DNA of 37,918 nucleotides, taken from positions 1-37,918 of the forward strand of contig JAFAXD010000061.1 of the NCBI GenBank assembly GCA_019241285.1, given 5' to 3'. The translations under genes were made by a program, and so were the position numbers. Within the stretch, counting starts at the first letter, position 1, and each line of letters opens with the position of its first letter. Under the pieces are notes generated by a model. It did no database searches. It saw only the letters and a list, made by a program, of their open reading frames with translations, and was not told where the DNA came from. Below, piece by piece: positions 1-8,243 of the stretch. The stretch is from Xanthobacteraceae bacterium. GTDB taxonomy: Bacteria; Pseudomonadota; Alphaproteobacteria; Rhizobiales; Xanthobacteraceae.

Positions 1-84
1 GAACAACACCAGCCAATTGGCCACGGTGCCAAACTTGTCGTTCGCCCAATCGATCGCGCTGCTCAGCTTCAGCAGAATGTGCAC
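1..84 (-). CDS. TRAP transporter small permease (DctQ-like), N-terminal fragment cut by window edge
   Basis: Only the first 28 codons are inside the window. Read from a GTG at 84, they give a short amphipathic start (LLKLSSAIDWANDKFG) followed by the beginning of a hydrophobic helix (VANWLVLF). This pattern is typical of the N-terminus of TRAP-type DctQ small permeases, membrane proteins that pair with the large permease DctM and a periplasmic binding protein to import carboxylates. A purine-rich stretch (AAGGGG, then GAGGG) precedes the GTG. The rest of the gene and its partners lie beyond position 1, so the family call rests on a short match and is tentative. Confidence 0.55.
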   Translation of the reverse strand, partial: MHILLKLSSAIDWANDKFGTVANWLVLF

Positions 85-270
85 TTGCCCTCGTTCCCCT
101 TGAGCGCGGGCCGGATTGCGTCCGGCTGCTCCCGCGCTGCGTGCGGCGCTTCCCGGCCGCTCGCTGCGAGCTTAATCCGAATGCGCCTTGGCGCGTCAAT
201 GGAAACTTGGATAAGTCGCCGGTCTGACGGGGCTTTTGCCTGTTCGACTTTGGTCGAATATGAATTCTGA

Positions 271-394
271 CCTCATCCTGAGGAGCCCGAGCGAAGCTCG
301 GGCATCTCGAAGGATGGCCAAGAAGCAGCCTTACCTGGTGGCCGTCCTTCGAGACGCTTGGTCCCCTAGGGGGACCAAGCTCCTCAGGACGAGG
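271..394. repeat. Palindromic REP-like element with cloverleaf folding potential
   Basis: The outer arms 271-285 and 380-394 are inverted repeats with one mismatch (cctcatcctgaggag). Inside are three further hairpins. 285-303 has arms gcccgag/ctcgggc. 305-319 pairs with 340-354 (tctcgaaggatggcc against ggccgtccttcgaga). 357-379 has arms cttggtcccc/ggggaccaag. The order of arms predicts a cloverleaf-like structure. Palindromes of this type are scattered between genes in Bradyrhizobium-like genomes. It sits just past the 3' end of moaA (416) and fills most of the gap to the TRAP gene; nothing else was recognised in 85-415. Confidence 0.75.
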
Positions 395-415
395 GCTGCA
401 AGGGAGGCGCGGTGC

Positions 416-1468
416 TCAGCCGCCCGTCACGCTCATGTGGCGCGCGACCGCGGGGCGCTGGTGGCGCCGGTCAATGACAAAGTCGTGGCCCTTCGGCTTG
501 CGGCTGATGGCTTCGTCGATGGCCGTATAGAGCAGGTCGTCGCTCTCCGATGCGCGCAGCGGTTTGCGCAGGTCGGCGGCATCCTCCTGGCCGAGGCACA
601 TGAACAATGTACCTGTGCAGGTGACCCGCACCCGGTTGCAGGATTCGCAGAAATTATGCGTGAGCGGCGTGATGAAGCCAAGCCGGCCGCCGGTCTCCGC
701 GATCCGTACGTAGCGCGCTGGTCCGCCGGTATGGTAGTCGATCTCGTTGAACGTGAACCGCTGGGCGAGGCCGGCCCGCACCATCGAGAGCGGCAGGTAC
801 TGATCGAGTCGGCCGGCCCCAACGTCGCCGAGGGGCATGACCTCGATCAGGGTGAGGTCCATGCCGAGCCCATGCGCCCATTCGATCAGCCTGACGAACT
901 CATCCTCGTTCACCCCCTTAAGTGCGACCGCGTTGATCTTCACCGCGAGTCCGGCCGCACGCGCGGCCTCGATGCCGTCCAGGACCTTGTGCAGGTCGCC
1001 CCAGCGGGTGATGGCGCGGAACTTGTCGGGATCGAGTGTGTCGAGCGAGACGTTGATCCGCTTGACGCCGACATTCGCGAGGTCCTGGGCGTATTTCTGC
1101 AACTGCGAGCCGTTGGTGGTCAGCGTCAGCTCATCAAGCGCGCCGGATTGCAGATGCCGGCCGAGGGAGGATACCAAAGTCATGATCCCACGACGCACCA
1201 GCGGCTCGCCGCCGGTCAGGCGCAGCTTGCGCACGCCCTTGGCGATGAAGGCCGAACACAGGCGGTCCAGTTCCTCCAGCGAGAGCAGGTCCTGCTTGGG
1301 CAGGAATGTCATGTCCTCGGCCATGCAGTAGACGCAGCGGAAGTCGCAGCGGTCGGTGACCGAAACGCGCAGGTACGTAATGGCGCGCGCGAACGGGTCG
1401 ACCAGGGGGGCCGGGGTCGTCCTGCCGCTGACCTTCGCTATGCCGTCCAGTGCCAACATTCGCGCCAC
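416..1468 (-). CDS. moaA: GTP 3',8-cyclase MoaA (molybdenum cofactor biosynthesis)
   Basis: A 350-residue radical SAM enzyme that, with MoaC, turns GTP into cyclic pyranopterin monophosphate, the first step of molybdenum cofactor synthesis. The N-terminal 4Fe-4S cluster motif is C41-x3-C45-x2-C48 (CDFRCVYC). The GGEP motif of the SAM pocket is at 86-89. The C-terminal second-cluster cysteines are C274, C277 and C291. The chain ends in the Gly-Gly tail required by MoaA, so the gene looks intact and active. The start is a GTG at 1468; an ATG three codons in (1459) is possible, and neither has a strong ribosome binding site. It diverges from the DUF971 gene, and the 77-base gap must hold both promoters. 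Confidence 0.95.
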   Translation of the reverse strand: MARMLALDGIAKVSGRTTPAPLVDPFARAITYLRVSVTDRCDFRCVYCMAEDMTFLPKQDLLSLEELDRLCSAFIAKGVRKLRLTGGEPLVRRGIMTLVSSLGRHLQSGALDELTLTTNGSQLQKYAQDLANVGVKRINVSLDTLDPDKFRAITRWGDLHKVLDGIEAARAAGLAVKINAVALKGVNEDEFVRLIEWAHGLGMDLTLIEVMPLGDVGAGRLDQYLPLSMVRAGLAQRFTFNEIDYHTGGPARYVRIAETGGRLGFITPLTHNFCESCNRVRVTCTGTLFMCLGQEDAADLRKPLRASESDDLLYTAIDEAISRKPKGHDFVIDRRHQRPAVARHMSVTGG

Positions 1469-1545
1469 GCGATTTTGCTACCGTAACCGAGCATATATAG
1501 TCCCTCCGCGCTCCCGAGGGGAGGCCACTTTAGGCGAATAAAATC

Positions 1546-1917
1546 ATGGCATTGGGACCAAGTACCCGCGACGTCTGGCCAACCGAGCTGCGGCTCCGCA
1601 AGGACCGCCGTCATCTCGCCGTCAGCTTCGACAATGGGGAGAGTTTCGAGCTCTCCGCCGAATATCTGCGGGTGCGAAGCCCAAGCGCCGAGGTGCAGGG
1701 TCATGCACCCACGGAACGCAAGACGGTGGCCGGTAAGAAGAACGTTGCCATCCTGGAAGTCCAGCCGGTTGGAAACTACGCGGTGCGGTTGGTGTTCGAT
1801 GACCTGCACTCGACCGGCATTTTCAGCTGGCCCTATTTGCGCGAGCTCGGTCAACGGCACGACGCCTATTGGGGCGAATACCTTGAGGAACTGACCGCAA
1901 AGGGGCTCTCGCGATAG
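1546..1917 (+). CDS. DUF971 (GBBH-like N-terminal domain) protein
   Basis: A 123-residue soluble protein matching the DUF971 family, the small domain also found at the N-terminus of gamma-butyrobetaine hydroxylase. Family features visible are the opening WPTELRL, the segment ESFELSAEYLRVRSPSAEVQGH, and the C-terminal part FDDLHSTGIFSWPYLREL. Members in other bacteria often sit beside iron-sulfur or cofactor genes, which fits its position head-to-head with moaA, but its own activity is unknown. The length is normal for the family. No clear ribosome binding site precedes the ATG. Confidence 0.85.
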   Translation: MALGPSTRDVWPTELRLRKDRRHLAVSFDNGESFELSAEYLRVRSPSAEVQGHAPTERKTVAGKKNVAILEVQPVGNYAVRLVFDDLHSTGIFSWPYLRELGQRHDAYWGEYLEELTAKGLSR

Positions 1918-2003
1918 CGCCCCGCGCATGTCTCCCGGCGGACATCTGGCCTGTGTTATGTAAAGCGAGTCGGGGCTGAAAATAATCATCACGGAGGGAC
2001 ATC

Positions 2004-2522
2004 ATGCGCAGATTGGTTCAGCACGCGGCCATTGCCGCGTGCGCAGGCGTGCTTGGAATGGCCTTCATCAATACAGCCGGTGCTCAGCAGGCGCAGTCTG
2101 ATCGCGGCAAGTACCTGGTCTCCATCGCTGGCTGCAACGATTGCCACACGCCGGGTTATTTCTTCGGCAAGCCGGATATGAACCGCTACCTGGGTGGATC
2201 CGAGGTCGGCTTTGAAATTCCGGGGCTGGGCGTGTTCCACGGCCCGAACCTCACGCCCGATCCCGATACGGGTCTCGGCAACTGGAGCGTCGGCCAGATT
2301 GTCACCGCCCTGCAAACCGGCAAGCGGCCGGACGGGCGCGAACTCGCCCCGATCATGCCGTGGCGTGCGTTTGCCAATCTCACCAAGGATGACGCAACGG
2401 CCATCGCGGTGTTCCTGAAGTCGCTTCCGCCGGTGAAGAACAAGGTGGCAGGTCCGTTCGGTCCCAATGAAAAACCAACCGAGTTCGTCATGAAGGTGGT
2501 GCCGGGCGAGGGGAAGAAATAA
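2004..2522 (+). CDS. Periplasmic monohaem cytochrome c
   Basis: 172 residues with a Sec signal peptide (residues 1 to about 28, ending TAGAQQA). It has a single haem attachment motif C44-N-D-C47-H48 and a probable axial Met118 in the segment APIMPW. The flanking text (PNLTPDPDTGLGNWS and RPDGRELAPIMPW) is typical of the small c-type cytochromes that take electrons from periplasmic alcohol, aldehyde or sugar dehydrogenases. No dehydrogenase gene lies next to it here, so its electron donor is unknown. A good site (ggaggg) precedes the ATG. The ClC gene follows 21 bases downstream and may be co-transcribed. Confidence 0.88.
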   Translation: MRRLVQHAAIAACAGVLGMAFINTAGAQQAQSDRGKYLVSIAGCNDCHTPGYFFGKPDMNRYLGGSEVGFEIPGLGVFHGPNLTPDPDTGLGNWSVGQIVTALQTGKRPDGRELAPIMPWRAFANLTKDDATAIAVFLKSLPPVKNKVAGPFGPNEKPTEFVMKVVPGEGKK

Positions 2523-2543
2523 TCCGGCCAGTGCAGATCTCAT

Positions 2544-3878
2544 ATGGATGAAGACCAGGGGCGGGCCGCCCGGGCCGCAGGTGGCGAGACCGCAGCCGGG
2601 GAGGGCAACCTCCTCGTGCTCGCCATTATGGCGCTTGTGGTTGGCGCCGCCTCCGGTCTGATCGGTGCGCTGTTCCGCCTCACGTTGATCTGGTGCGACG
2701 GCCTGCGCGACCAATGGATCGCGTGGGCCCGGACCGGAAGCTTCGCGGGCCTGCTGATCGTGATCGGCGGGACCGCGGCGGCCGTCGCAATCGCCGCCTG
2801 GATTGTGCGGCGGATCGAGCCGCACGCCTCCGGGAGCGGCATTCCGCATGTCGAGGCGGTCCTGCACGGCGACTTGCCGCCGGCGCCGGCGCGTCTGATG
2901 CTCGTCAAGTTCATCGGCGGCGTTCTCGCCATCGGCTTTGGCCTCGCGCTCGGCCGCGAGGGACCGAGCGTGCAGATGGGCGCCAACGTGGCGAACTGGA
3001 TTGGACGGTTGGCCCGGAGAAGCTGGCCTGACTGTCGCGTCCTGCTCGCGGCCGGTGCCGGCGCCGGGCTCGCCACCGCGTTCAACTCACCGATCGCCGG
3101 CGCTGTGTTCGTGTTGGAAGAGCTGGGACGCAAATTCGAACTGCGCATCGCCATCGCGGCGCTTGGGGCTTCGACCGCCGCTATTTCGGTTGCGCGCCTC
3201 TTTCTCGGCGATGCGCCCGATTTCCAAGTGCAGACGTTTGCCAACGTGTCGCCTCCAACCATCCTGCTCTACATCGCACTAGGTGCGATCGCCGGACTTG
3301 CGGGGGTCGCTTACAACCGCACACTTCTTGGCGCGCTTGCTGTGTCCGACCGGCTTGCCCGCTATCCGGTCGAGGTGCGCGCGGCGTTCGTCGGCGGCGG
3401 CGTCGGCGCGCTCGCCTTCTTCGCCCCCGGGCTTGTCGGCGGTGGCGATCCTCTGACGCAGGCGGCGCTCGCCGGCGTACCGGCGCTCGCGATCCTGCCG
3501 GCGCTGTTCCTATTGCGCTTCTATCTTGGCGCGGTCTCCTACGCTGCCGCGACGCCGGGCGGGCTGTTTGCACCGCTGCTTGTCCTGGGTGCCCAGCTCG
3601 GCTTGTTTTGCGGCATTCTGTTCGCCCGCTGGTTTCCCGGGCTCGACATTACGCCGGAAGCGTTTGCGGTGGTCGGCATGGCCGCACTGTTCACCGCGAT
3701 CGTGCGCGCACCGCTCACCGGCATCGTCCTCGTCATCGAAATGACGGCGGCATTCGTGTTGCTGCTGCCCATGCTCGCCGCGTGCTTTGCAGCGATGCTG
3801 GTCGCGACATTATTGCGCGACGAGCCGATCTACGATTCGCTGCGCGAACGCACCATGCGCAGCGCCACCGGACGATAA
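2544..3878 (+). CDS. ClC-family chloride channel or H+/Cl- antiporter
   Basis: 444 residues, about ten or more hydrophobic helices, no C-terminal CBS domains. All anion-selectivity signatures are present: GSGIP (97-101), GREGP (137-141, with gating Glu139), GGLFAP (339-344), and a C-terminal Tyr430 in EPIYDSL matching the pore tyrosine of E. coli ClcA. The pair Glu192-Glu193 in VLEELGRKF aligns with the internal proton glutamate of ClcA, which points to an H+/Cl- exchanger rather than a passive channel. Exchangers of this type help in acid resistance. It sits between the cytochrome c gene and the SMR exporter, with gaps of 21 and 33 bases. Confidence 0.93.
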   Translation: MDEDQGRAARAAGGETAAGEGNLLVLAIMALVVGAASGLIGALFRLTLIWCDGLRDQWIAWARTGSFAGLLIVIGGTAAAVAIAAWIVRRIEPHASGSGIPHVEAVLHGDLPPAPARLMLVKFIGGVLAIGFGLALGREGPSVQMGANVANWIGRLARRSWPDCRVLLAAGAGAGLATAFNSPIAGAVFVLEELGRKFELRIAIAALGASTAAISVARLFLGDAPDFQVQTFANVSPPTILLYIALGAIAGLAGVAYNRTLLGALAVSDRLARYPVEVRAAFVGGGVGALAFFAPGLVGGGDPLTQAALAGVPALAILPALFLLRFYLGAVSYAAATPGGLFAPLLVLGAQLGLFCGILFARWFPGLDITPEAFAVVGMAALFTAIVRAPLTGIVLVIEMTAAFVLLLPMLAACFAAMLVATLLRDEPIYDSLRERTMRSATGR

Positions 3879-3911
3879 TCACTCAAATCACGTGGGAAAA
3901 AGGGACGACGA

Positions 3912-4229
3912 ATGGCTTGGATCTATTTGATTGCTGCTGGACTATTCGAGGTCGGTTGGCCGGTTGGACTGAAATGGGCGCAGCTGCCCGATAAGATCAT
4001 CGTCGGCATCATCGTTGCGGTCGTCTGCATGGCCGTGAGTGGCTGCTTGTTGTACATGGCGCAGAAGGAAATCGCCCTTGGCACGGCTTATGCGGTGTGG
4101 ACCGGCATCGGCGCCGCCGGCACGTTCCTGCTCGGCGTCTGGGTCTTTGGTGATCCGTCAAACCTCGTCCGCTATCTGGGCGTCGGGCTGATCATCGCCG
4201 GCGTGGTGACGCTCAAGCTCGCGCACTGA
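3912..4229 (+). CDS. Small multidrug resistance family exporter, SugE/Gdx type
   Basis: 105 residues with four predicted membrane helices, the standard SMR length. Glu13 in helix 1 (LFEVGWPVGLKW) is the proton/substrate-coupling residue of the family. The segment GTAYAVWTGIGAAGTFLLG is the hallmark of the SugE/Gdx branch, whose characterised members export guanidinium and some quaternary ammonium compounds. The single-gene arrangement implies a dual-topology homodimer. The 33-base gap upstream is far too short for a guanidine riboswitch, so it is probably carried on the ClC transcript. It could be a quaternary-ammonium exporter rather than a guanidinium one. Confidence 0.9.
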   Translation: MAWIYLIAAGLFEVGWPVGLKWAQLPDKIIVGIIVAVVCMAVSGCLLYMAQKEIALGTAYAVWTGIGAAGTFLLGVWVFGDPSNLVRYLGVGLIIAGVVTLKLAH

Positions 4230-4363
4230 CTTGCGGCCGTCTGTATATCGAGCAACCTGGATCGAAGGCGCTTTCGAGGACGTGATCGCCGGCAGTCATC
4301 AGGTTCCCGGCGCCGCGTGGTCACTCGGCAAGACGCTGGTCGGCCACGCAATCCGGGCGAGCG

Positions 4364-4764
4364 CATAGATGACGTTTTTGCCATAGGTGACAGCCGGCGC
4401 GGGATCGCCGCTCCTGATCACAAATGACGCTCATCCACACACCTGCTGCTGCCCCTCCTCGGTGCCTCGCATAGATGACGTCGTTCACATAGATGACGTC
4501 CTTGCCCATAGTTCATCACCTGTATTCTCGACCCAAGGCCGGATGAACATGGCCGGCAGCGACAGCGCCCGGTGCGATGCTGCCCGATTTCTCCTTAGAT
4601 GACGGATCAGACTCGTCATTGCGAGGAGCGAAGCGACGAAGCAATCCAGCGCGGCGGTTCACAGTTGATTGCGCGACCGGGAGTCTCTCTCTGGATTGCT
4701 TCGCTTCGCTCGCAATGACGGATCTGCCATAGATGACCTTTTCTTCTTAGATGACATAGATGAC
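4364..4764. repeat. Dispersed agatgac units with 18- and 9-base spacing
   Basis: The core agatgac (reverse strand gtcatct) starts at 4367, 4473, 4491, 4597, 4731, 4749 and 4758, with one variant aggtgac at 4385. Most copies extend to catagatgacgt. Within each local group the cores are 18 bases apart (4367/4385, 4473/4491, 4731/4749) or 9 apart (4749/4758). This suggests a degenerate 9- or 18-base tandem unit that has decayed between groups. Copies lie on both sides of the palindrome at 4608-4726. A role as protein-binding sites or as relics of a tandem array is possible; neither can be shown from sequence. Confidence 0.7.
4608..4726. repeat. REP-like inverted repeat (cattgcgag...gcaatccag type)
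   Basis: The left arm 4614-4649 (cgtcattgcgaggagcgaag and onward to gcaatccag) and the right arm 4691-4720 (ctggattgcttcgcttcgct to aatgacg) are inverted repeats around a loop of about 40 bases. Imperfect pairing extends to 4608 and 4726. The left arm has a small insertion relative to the right. This sequence type is a well-known mobile palindromic repeat in many alphaproteobacterial genomes. No transposase gene is next to it, so it is probably a non-autonomous element. It could form a long hairpin in RNA and act as a terminator or RNA-stability element after the SMR gene. Confidence 0.8.
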
Positions 4765-5006
4765 AGCGGCGAGCCAATCTCCACCCGGACTTGAGTTCGC
4801 TCACCCGCTCTCCAAGTCCGATCGAAAATCTGATTCAAATTTCAAACAGCCCGACGCGTTCGCGCGTCATTTTGCAACGTCGGCGCATAATTCATTTTGT
4901 TATGGATATGTCAAAACCTATTCGCCGTCCGAGACCCAAGCCAACGAAGGTTTACATCGGTTCCTTGGACCCTCATGGCTTTAGTCGGAGCACCGGGTGA
5001 CCATAC

Positions 5007-6674
5007 ATGACCAACGCGCCGACCCTTATCCTGCGCAACGGTAAGATCATCACCGTCAATAGCCGGTTCGAGATCGCACAAGCCCTCGCCATTCGGGATA
5101 GCCGCATCCTGGCCGTCGGAACCGACGCGGAGATCGCGCCGCTCATCACTCCGTCGACTCGCGTCATTGAGCTGGCTGGACGGGCCGCGATACCGGGCCT
5201 GATCGACGCCCACGCCCATATGGACCGGGAAGGGTTGAAGCAGGCGTTGCCCTCGCTGGGAGGCGTGCGCAGCATTGATGACGTTCTGACCCGCGTTGCG
5301 GCCCTGGCCCGCGATCGGGCGCCCGGCGAGTGGATCGTGACCATGCCGCTGGGCGATCCGCCGGAATTTGAGGGAATGCCTGGCGCGTTGCGGGAGGGAC
5401 GATTCCCGAATCGCTGGGAGCTCGATCAGGCTGCTCCCGATAATCCGGTATTCATCAAGCCGGGCTGGGGCTATTGGCGCGTGACGCTTCCGCTGGTCGG
5501 GATCGCCAACAGCCGGGCGCTCGCTGCCGCGGGCATCGGCAAAACAACAAGATCGCCGGCCATGTCGCTCGAAATCGATCGCGACGCGGATGGCACGCCA
5601 ACTGGCATCTTCCGTGATTTCAACTTCATGCCCATCCTTGAATTGACGCTGTTTCGCGGAGTGCCTGGTTTCGATCTGGCCACGCGGGTGCGCGCGCTCA
5701 CGGCGTCGATGCGCATCTACAACAGTTTTGGCACCACCGGGGTGTTTGAAGGCCACGGCGTCAATGCCGATGTGATTGCTGCCTACCAGCGTGTGCACGC
5801 GGACGGTCCGACGGTGCGCGCGACACTGATGTTCAGCCCGGCTTGGCATACGACCAATGCCGACGATATCGCGGCCACAATCCGCGATTGGGGGCGTTGG
5901 CTCGCCGGCCGCGGCTTGGGGGACGAATGGCTGCGCGTGCAGGGCCTGTTCGCTGAAATCGACACGTCAGCGGAGCATGCGCTGCGCAAGGCCGCATTTC
6001 CCAATACCGGCTGGGCCGGTTTCAACTATGCGGGCTTGCCGGCCGAAGCCGTGAAAGCGCTTCTCCTTGAATGCGCCCGCAATGGCATCCGGGTGGAGGT
6101 GATCGGCACGGCGTTGCTGGAGACGCTGGCGGACGTTTCGCGCGCCGCACCGATTACCGGTCAGCGCTGGGTGCTCGCGCACGTTGACGCCCTCAACGCG
6201 CGCCAACTTGATCTGGTGCGCGATCTCGGGCTTTGCATCACGACCCACACCAACGCGGCCATTTACAAGCGCGGTGCCGCCTTGCGCGACAGGTTTGGTG
6301 CGGCGCGCCTCAATGACTTGGTGCCTCTGCGCCGCCTGCTCGGCACCGGGGTGCCGGTAGGGCTCGCAACCGACAACGTGCCGGTCTCGCTGTGGCATCC
6401 GATCTGGCAGGTTGTGGCGCGCATCGACCGCACCACCAATGCACCGATTGCGCCGGAGCAGGCGCTCACGCGCGAGGAGGCGCTGCGCTGCGCCACGATG
6501 GGCGGTGCCTACCTGAGTTTCGAGGAGGACCTCAAGGGGTCGCTCGAACCTGGTAAACTCGGCGACGTCGTGGTGCTCTCGCAGGATCCGTTGACTTGTC
6601 CTCTCGCGGATCTACGCGATACGGTCGCCGAGATGACGATCGTTGGCGGCGAGGTCGTGTTCGATCGGGCGTGA
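5007..6674 (+). CDS. Amidohydrolase family 3 metal-dependent hydrolase (YtcJ-like)
   Basis: 555 residues of the amidohydrolase superfamily, a TIM-barrel metalloenzyme flanked by a small beta-sandwich built from both ends. The metal-binding H69-A-H71 follows the typical AAIPGLIDAHAH strand. A later metal-site candidate is in WVLAHVDALN, and the C-terminal catalytic aspartate is in GLATDN. The final segment GSLEPGKLGDVVVLSQDP is the usual return of the beta-sandwich. Family members hydrolyse amides, ureas, formyl groups or cyclic imides; the substrate cannot be read from sequence. There is no signal peptide. A ribosome site (ggag or gggtga) precedes the ATG. The aminotransferase gene follows after 23 bases, and the two probably act on the same nitrogen compound. 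Confidence 0.88.
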   Translation: MTNAPTLILRNGKIITVNSRFEIAQALAIRDSRILAVGTDAEIAPLITPSTRVIELAGRAAIPGLIDAHAHMDREGLKQALPSLGGVRSIDDVLTRVAALARDRAPGEWIVTMPLGDPPEFEGMPGALREGRFPNRWELDQAAPDNPVFIKPGWGYWRVTLPLVGIANSRALAAAGIGKTTRSPAMSLEIDRDADGTPTGIFRDFNFMPILELTLFRGVPGFDLATRVRALTASMRIYNSFGTTGVFEGHGVNADVIAAYQRVHADGPTVRATLMFSPAWHTTNADDIAATIRDWGRWLAGRGLGDEWLRVQGLFAEIDTSAEHALRKAAFPNTGWAGFNYAGLPAEAVKALLLECARNGIRVEVIGTALLETLADVSRAAPITGQRWVLAHVDALNARQLDLVRDLGLCITTHTNAAIYKRGAALRDRFGAARLNDLVPLRRLLGTGVPVGLATDNVPVSLWHPIWQVVARIDRTTNAPIAPEQALTREEALRCATMGGAYLSFEEDLKGSLEPGKLGDVVVLSQDPLTCPLADLRDTVAEMTIVGGEVVFDRA

Positions 6675-6697
6675 GCGCAGCGCCGGGAGGGTAGTAC

Positions 6698-7885
6698 ATG
6701 GCAGTTCGAGCAGGCCGGCAATTGCTGGCAATCCCCGGCCCAACCAACATTCCCGACGAAGTGCTGCAGGCGATGCACCGTCCTGCGGTCGACATCTACG
6801 CAGGACCGCTGATCGCGCTCACGGACAGTTTGTTGCAGGATCTCGTGAAGTTGTTCGCGACCGCGGGCAGATCCTACATCTACATCGCGAATGGGCACGG
6901 GGCGTGGGAAGCGGCGCTGACCAACGTTCTGTCCAAGGGCGACAAGGTCCTTGTCTTGGAAAGCGGCATGTTCGCCTTGTCATGGGGCGATGCTGCCAAA
7001 CGTCTCGGTGTCGACGTCGAGGTGCTTGCCGGCGACTGGCGACATGCCGTGCGGCCCGAGCAGGTCGAAGCCCGCCTGCGCCTAGATGCCGGCGCCACGA
7101 TCAAAGCGATTCTCGCAGTTCAGATAGATACCAGCACCGGTGTGCTGACAGATATCAAGGCGATCGGCGAGGCGATCAAGACGGTCGGGCATGATGCGCT
7201 GTTCATGGTTGATACCGTTGCCTCGCTCGCCTGCGTCCCGTTTGCCATGGATGCGTGGGGCGTGGACGTTGCCATGGCGGGCTCGCAGAAAGGCCTGATG
7301 ACGCCCCCTGGCCTTGGTTTCGTGGCTGCCGGCGAGCGCGCCCGCGCGCCGCACCAGAGAGCGGATCTGCGGACACCCTACTGGGATTGGAGCGTGCGCG
7401 ATGGCGAGTCGCACTATCAGAAATATGCCGGCACGCCACCCGAGCAGCTCTTGTTTGCTCTGCGCCAGGCCCTCGACATGTTGTTCGACGAAGGGCTCGA
7501 CAACGTCTTCCTGCGCCACCAGTTGCTGGCCGAGGCCGTGCGCCGTGCGGTTTCGATCTGGCAAAAAGGAAAAAAGATTGATTTCAACGTCGCGGATGCC
7601 GCCCAGCGTTCCAACACGGTGACGACCGTGCTGCTTGGAGAGGGGTTCGACCCGCGTCTTCTACACGATTACTGCAATTTCAAATGCGGGGTCGCGCTTG
7701 GACGCGGACTTGGCAAGCTGAACGGCAGAGCCTTCCGCATCGCCCACATGGGTCACATCAATGCGCCCATGATCCTCGGTACGCTCGGCGTCATCGAGAT
7801 GGCGCTGCGCGCTTTAGACATTCCCCACGGTGGCGGGGGCGTAGAAGCTGCGATCGAATGGCTGACTGACAGTGTAAAGGCTTAG
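6698..7885 (+). CDS. PLP-dependent alanine/serine-glyoxylate aminotransferase family protein
   Basis: 395 residues, fold-type I aminotransferase of class V. The opening GPTNIP motif, the glycine-rich NGHGAWEAAL cofactor pocket (65-74), Asp172 in MVDTVASL (pyridine nitrogen contact) and Lys198 in GSQKGL (Schiff base) are all present, so it should be active. The family includes serine-glyoxylate aminotransferase of the serine cycle, alanine-glyoxylate aminotransferase, and enzymes for 2-aminoethylphosphonate or purine-derived ureidoglycine. No serine-cycle neighbours are present. Pairing with an amidohydrolase suggests breakdown of a nitrogenous compound such as a ureide, though this is inference. 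A strong gggaggg site precedes the ATG. Confidence 0.87.
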   Translation: MAVRAGRQLLAIPGPTNIPDEVLQAMHRPAVDIYAGPLIALTDSLLQDLVKLFATAGRSYIYIANGHGAWEAALTNVLSKGDKVLVLESGMFALSWGDAAKRLGVDVEVLAGDWRHAVRPEQVEARLRLDAGATIKAILAVQIDTSTGVLTDIKAIGEAIKTVGHDALFMVDTVASLACVPFAMDAWGVDVAMAGSQKGLMTPPGLGFVAAGERARAPHQRADLRTPYWDWSVRDGESHYQKYAGTPPEQLLFALRQALDMLFDEGLDNVFLRHQLLAEAVRRAVSIWQKGKKIDFNVADAAQRSNTVTTVLLGEGFDPRLLHDYCNFKCGVALGRGLGKLNGRAFRIAHMGHINAPMILGTLGVIEMALRALDIPHGGGGVEAAIEWLTDSVKA

Positions 7886-7898
7886 ACGCCAGAAATTG

Positions 7899-7925
7899 CT
7901 GTCGCCGGTAAGAATCCGGCGACAG
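7899..7925. terminator. Probable bidirectional terminator hairpin
   Basis: A perfect 10-base-pair stem (ctgtcgccgg / ccggcgacag) with a 7-base loop sits between the convergent aminotransferase and csbD-like genes. No clear T-run follows on either strand, so it may slow transcription or protect 3' ends rather than act as a classical intrinsic terminator. Confidence 0.6.
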
Positions 7926-7975
7926 TAAAGCTTCCTAATACAGCGAAGCAGCGTAAATGGGATATCTCAACGCGA

Positions 7976-8155
7976 TCAGTCGGTCGCCTTGCGTACCGCG
8001 TCCTTGACGTCGCCGGCCGTATTGTGCGCCGAGCCCTTCGCCTTGTCGATCTTGCCTTCCGCTTCCAGTTTGGTATCGCCCGTGATCTTGCCGGCGGCGT
8101 CCTTGATGGCGCCCTTCGCCTTATCTGCAGCGCCTTTCACGTGTTCCCGATCCAT
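7976..8155 (-). CDS. CsbD family general stress protein
   Basis: A 59-residue, highly charged protein: MDREHVKGAADKAKGAIKDA, then a GKITGD turn, LEAEGKIDKAKG and a final repeat ending VRKATD. This is the CsbD family, small hydrophilic helical proteins induced by general stress, first described in Bacillus under sigma B; the molecular function is unknown. The start ATG at 8155 has an excellent site (aaaggag, 6 bases away). A perfect GGAAC-N16-CGTT promoter lies 32 bases upstream, consistent with EcfG control. It diverges from the RlpA-like gene and converges with the aminotransferase gene. Confidence 0.93.
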   Translation of the reverse strand: MDREHVKGAADKAKGAIKDAAGKITGDTKLEAEGKIDKAKGSAHNTAGDVKDAVRKATD

Positions 8156-8187
8156 AAGCAGCTCCTTTGACGTTTAGCTGACCTACC

Positions 8188-8212
8188 AACGTATCGGGCC
8201 ACTCGTTGTTCC
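8188..8212 (-). promoter_or_regulatory. EcfG-type promoter for the csbD-like gene
   Basis: On the minus strand GGAAC (8212-8208) and CGTT (8191-8188) are separated by 16 bases, the alphaproteobacterial EcfG general stress sigma factor consensus. The -10 element ends 32 bases before the csbD ATG. CsbD genes are classic general stress targets, which supports the call. Confidence 0.8.
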
Positions 8213-8243
8213 GTTCCATTTAGGGGTGGCCGTGCGCTCGTGA

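Larger units (their letters stand above)
4230..5006. other. Long non-coding region (777 bases) with repeats
   Basis: No convincing gene was found. It carries a REP-like inverted repeat (4608-4726) and eight copies of an agatgac unit (4367-4764), described separately. The last 150 bases are lower in GC and presumably hold the promoter of the amidohydrolase operon. A 32-codon reading frame from an ATG at 4902 ends at 5000, just before the amidohydrolase start, and might be a leader peptide, but nothing else supports it. The reading frames at 4321-4509, 4387-4602 and 4616-4804 run through repeats and are not regarded as genes. Confidence 0.7.

Noticed and set aside
236-1486. 416-codon plus-strand reading frame opposite moaA
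   Set aside because: It runs antisense to a complete, motif-rich moaA and through the palindrome; its protein has no recognisable fold and is typical of high-GC shadow frames.
3879-3911. Guanidine riboswitch before the SugE/Gdx-type gene
   Set aside because: Only 33 bases separate it from the ClC gene, too short for any known guanidine riboswitch.
4321-4509. 62-codon minus frame with repeated DVIY residues
   Set aside because: The apparent peptide repeat is only the translation of the agatgac DNA repeat; other copies fall in different frames or contain stops.
4364-4764. Possible CRISPR array
   Set aside because: The repeated unit is only 7-12 bases, spacers are too short or irregular, and no cas gene is present.
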